Positions 62,214 to 64,000 of a stretch of DNA of 64,000 bases are shown piece after piece. The notes under the pieces were generated by a model. The model saw only the letters and a list, made by a program, of their open reading frames with translations. It was not told the DNA's origin and did no database searches. Location of the stretch: contig NZ_RBCI01000015.1 in the NCBI RefSeq assembly GCF_003628535.1, positions 1 to 64,000 on the forward strand, read 5' to 3'. A program made the translations under genes and the position numbers. How positions within the stretch are numbered: the first letter of the stretch is position 1; the number at the start of each line of letters is the position of its first letter. The stretch comes from Flavisolibacter nicotianae (GTDB lineage Bacteria; Bacteroidota; Bacteroidia; Chitinophagales; Chitinophagaceae).

Positions 62214-64000
62214 TTAAAAGCTTTTATCGTAGAGCCATACACGTAACAGCGACAACAACTGGTCGATGTCGACCGGTTTTGAAATATAATCCGAGGCGCC
62301 CGCCTTAATGCATTTTTCCCGGTCGCCAGTCATGGCTTTGGCCGTAATGGCAATGATGGGCAGGTTGCGGTACTGCGGCTTTTTCCGGATTTGCTGCATG
62401 GCTTCGTAACCATCCATTTCGGGCATCATGATGTCCATGAGCACGGCATTGATATCGGGATTTTCGGCCAGCTTTTGCAAGGCTTCCTTACCATCCATGG
62501 CCGCAATCACCTGCACGTTGTGCAGTTCCAGCGCTTTGGTGAGTGAAAAAATATTGCGAACGTCGTCGTCGGTGACGAGAATTTTTTTGCCGGACAACAC
62601 TTCGTTCAATGCGCCCATGCGGCGGTAGCCGGCGGGCTTGTCTTTGCGACTGGCTTCTTCCACCAGGTGAAGGAAAAGCGATACTTCATCAAGGATGCGT
62701 TGGTACGAATGCGCCGTTTTGATCACAATCGAATCGGCATACTGGCGAATCTTCGATTCTTCCGTTTTCGACAGGCTTTTCCCGGTGAAAATGATGATGG
62801 GCAGATTTTCGAGACCGGGATTTTGCTTGACGGTTTCAAGGGTTTCGTATGCCTGCTGATCGGGAATGCCCATGTCGAGAATCACGCAATCCACTTCGTC
62901 TTTCTGCAAGGCATTCACCCCTTCGTTTACGGTCGGTGAAATTTGTGCGGAGACATGAAACGATTCCAGAAAATACGCAAGCGCCTTTGCATGTTGCGGG
63001 TTTTCTTCCACAATCAACACTTTCTTGTGCTCCTTGCTCAACACATGCTCGATCTTTTTAAACACTTCCTGCATCTGGTCGAATGCAACCGGCTTGCTGA
63101 TGAAATCGATGGCACCTTTTTGCAGGCTTTCTTTTTTTGCCTCGTACGCCGACATCATGTGCACGGGAATGTGGCGGGTAGCGGGATTGGCCTTTAATTC
63201 TTCCATCACTTCCCAGCCATCTTTCACCGGCAATTGAATGTCGAGCAAAATACCCGTAGGCCGGTATTGCTGCGCCAGCGCAATGCCTTCGTCGCCGCGA
63301 ACCGCAACAAGGCCTTTGTATCCTTTCTGGTGTGTGTAATCGAGAAGGGCTTTGGCAAATGCCGTATCGTCTTCAATGATCAGGATCGTTTTGTCCTGCG
63401 AGTTTGTGCTGTTGCGATCATCCGGCAGGCTTTCGGGAATTTTGTCCGAACGGAAGTTTTTTGCCTTTGCCGGCCTGGTGACGGTGGTTTCGGCCGCCAC
63501 AACCGGTTCGGGAACAGCTGCCGGCATTGGCACGTCTTTCATCTTTGCCTTGGGTACATACACGGTAAACTCGCTGCCTTTTCCCGGCTCGCTTGCCAGC
63601 TTAATCTCACCGCCCAGCAACCGGATCAGTTCGCGGCTGATCGAAAGGCCCAAACCCGTGCCGCCGTATTTTCTCCGTGTGGAACCATCGGCCTGCTGAA
63701 ACGCCTCGAAGATGAGGGCCTGTTTTTCCGCCGGAATTCCGATTCCGGTGTCTTTTACGGTGAAGGCAAGAAATGGATGATCGTCCGGCAGGGTTGACAC
63801 GTTCAATTGTACCGAGCCCTGGGCCGTAAACTTGATGGCATTGGAAAGCAGGTTGCGCAAGACCTGCTCCAGCCGCAGCTTGTCAGTTTCGAGTTGCGAC
63901 GGCACCTCCGGCGCCACATTGATTTCGAACCCGATCCCTTTTTCCCTGGCAACCGGTGCAAAAAGCGCTTTCATATCGGCCGTGATTTCCTGCACTATTA
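62214..64000 (-). CDS. Hybrid histidine kinase, C-terminal part (HATPase and three receivers)
   Basis: The frame is open to the right edge, so the N-terminus and any sensor or HisKA domain lie outside. The visible 594 residues begin just before the HATPase ([59 protein letters not shown]). Three receivers follow, with acceptor Asp in ILLDIQLPVKDGWEV, VILDMGIPDQQAYET and [15 protein letters not shown]. The order and wording equal the C-terminus of the poly-HAMP kinase (ending KPVDIDQLLSLLRVWLY here, [17 protein letters not shown] there), so the two are paralogues. The second receiver has EEN instead of the usual EDD acidic pocket. Confidence 0.93.
   Translation of the reverse strand, partial: IVQEITADMKALFAPVAREKGIGFEINVAPEVPSQLETDKLRLEQVLRNLLSNAIKFTAQGSVQLNVSTLPDDHPFLAFTVKDTGIGIPAEKQALIFEAFQQADGSTRRKYGGTGLGLSISRELIRLLGGEIKLASEPGKGSEFTVYVPKAKMKDVPMPAAVPEPVVAAETTVTRPAKAKNFRSDKIPESLPDDRNSTNSQDKTILIIEDDTAFAKALLDYTHQKGYKGLVAVRGDEGIALAQQYRPTGILLDIQLPVKDGWEVMEELKANPATRHIPVHMMSAYEAKKESLQKGAIDFISKPVAFDQMQEVFKKIEHVLSKEHKKVLIVEENPQHAKALAYFLESFHVSAQISPTVNEGVNALQKDEVDCVILDMGIPDQQAYETLETVKQNPGLENLPIIIFTGKSLSKTEESKIRQYADSIVIKTAHSYQRILDEVSLFLHLVEEASRKDKPAGYRRMGALNEVLSGKKILVTDDDVRNIFSLTKALELHNVQVIAAMDGKEALQKLAENPDINAVLMDIMMPEMDGYEAMQQIRKKPQYRNLPIIAITAKAMTGDREKCIKAGASDYISKPVDIDQLLSLLRVWLYDKSF

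Overview
The window looks like chromosome of a Bacteroidota bacterium, most likely a Chitinophagaceae-type soil or freshwater organism. Supporting evidence is a SusC/SusD pair with a FecR/ECF-sigma pair, a type IX secretion (gliding-type, CHU_C) C-terminal domain, a DUF1080 protein, a cytochrome c/PKD/CBM fusion, weak Shine-Dalgarno sequences, and at least one promoter of the TTTG-N18-TAnnTTTG type. No transposase, integrase, phage gene or CRISPR array was seen.

Layout. 0-4.6 kb: start of a DUF1080 protein, then uxuA and an SDR reductase (hexuronate catabolism) divergent from a LacI regulator with a palindromic operator-like site between them, and a remnant of a GH88/105 hydrolase. 4.6-10.7 kb: transketolase, a DUF3124 lipoprotein, and small unknown proteins including a tandem paralogous pair. 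10.7-18.2 kb: a membrane sensor kinase, a FecA-like TonB receptor with a possible small membrane protein, a PKD/c-type cytochrome/CBM6 protein, and a 5' fragment of pckA. 18.5-39.6 kb: a long single-strand cluster read right to left: ECF sigma, FecR, SusC, SusD, beta-propeller, exported YhcH-like protein, 2-hydroxyacid dehydrogenase, zinc alcohol dehydrogenase, aldehyde dehydrogenase, MFS transporter, isopropylmalate-dehydrogenase paralogue, Tat-exported GH-like protein, LctP-type permease, malate synthase-like protein. It is bounded on the right by a 3' fragment of otsA.

40.9-51 kb: phosphosulfolactate synthase, a very large T9SS type-B protein, tRNA-CAT, a YdcF protein, a PfkB kinase, a RibD-C reductase, and a GH43/GH172 pair. 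51-64 kb: a signalling island with a REC-histidine kinase, a 2051-residue soluble kinase with ten 92-residue HAMP repeats (the arrangement of fungal Nik1/Os-1 kinases), single-domain response regulators, CheB, CheR and a second hybrid kinase running off the window.

How it fits together (inference): the central cluster pairs TonB-dependent import with alcohol, aldehyde, hydroxyacid and glyoxylate enzymes plus organic-acid transporters. It reads like a PUL whose product is a small alcohol or hydroxy acid that ends in malate. Its flanking by broken pckA and otsA pieces suggests it sits between old rearrangement points. Several intergenic gaps carry degenerate 7-bp repeat arrays, often as two inverted arms around a short spacer.
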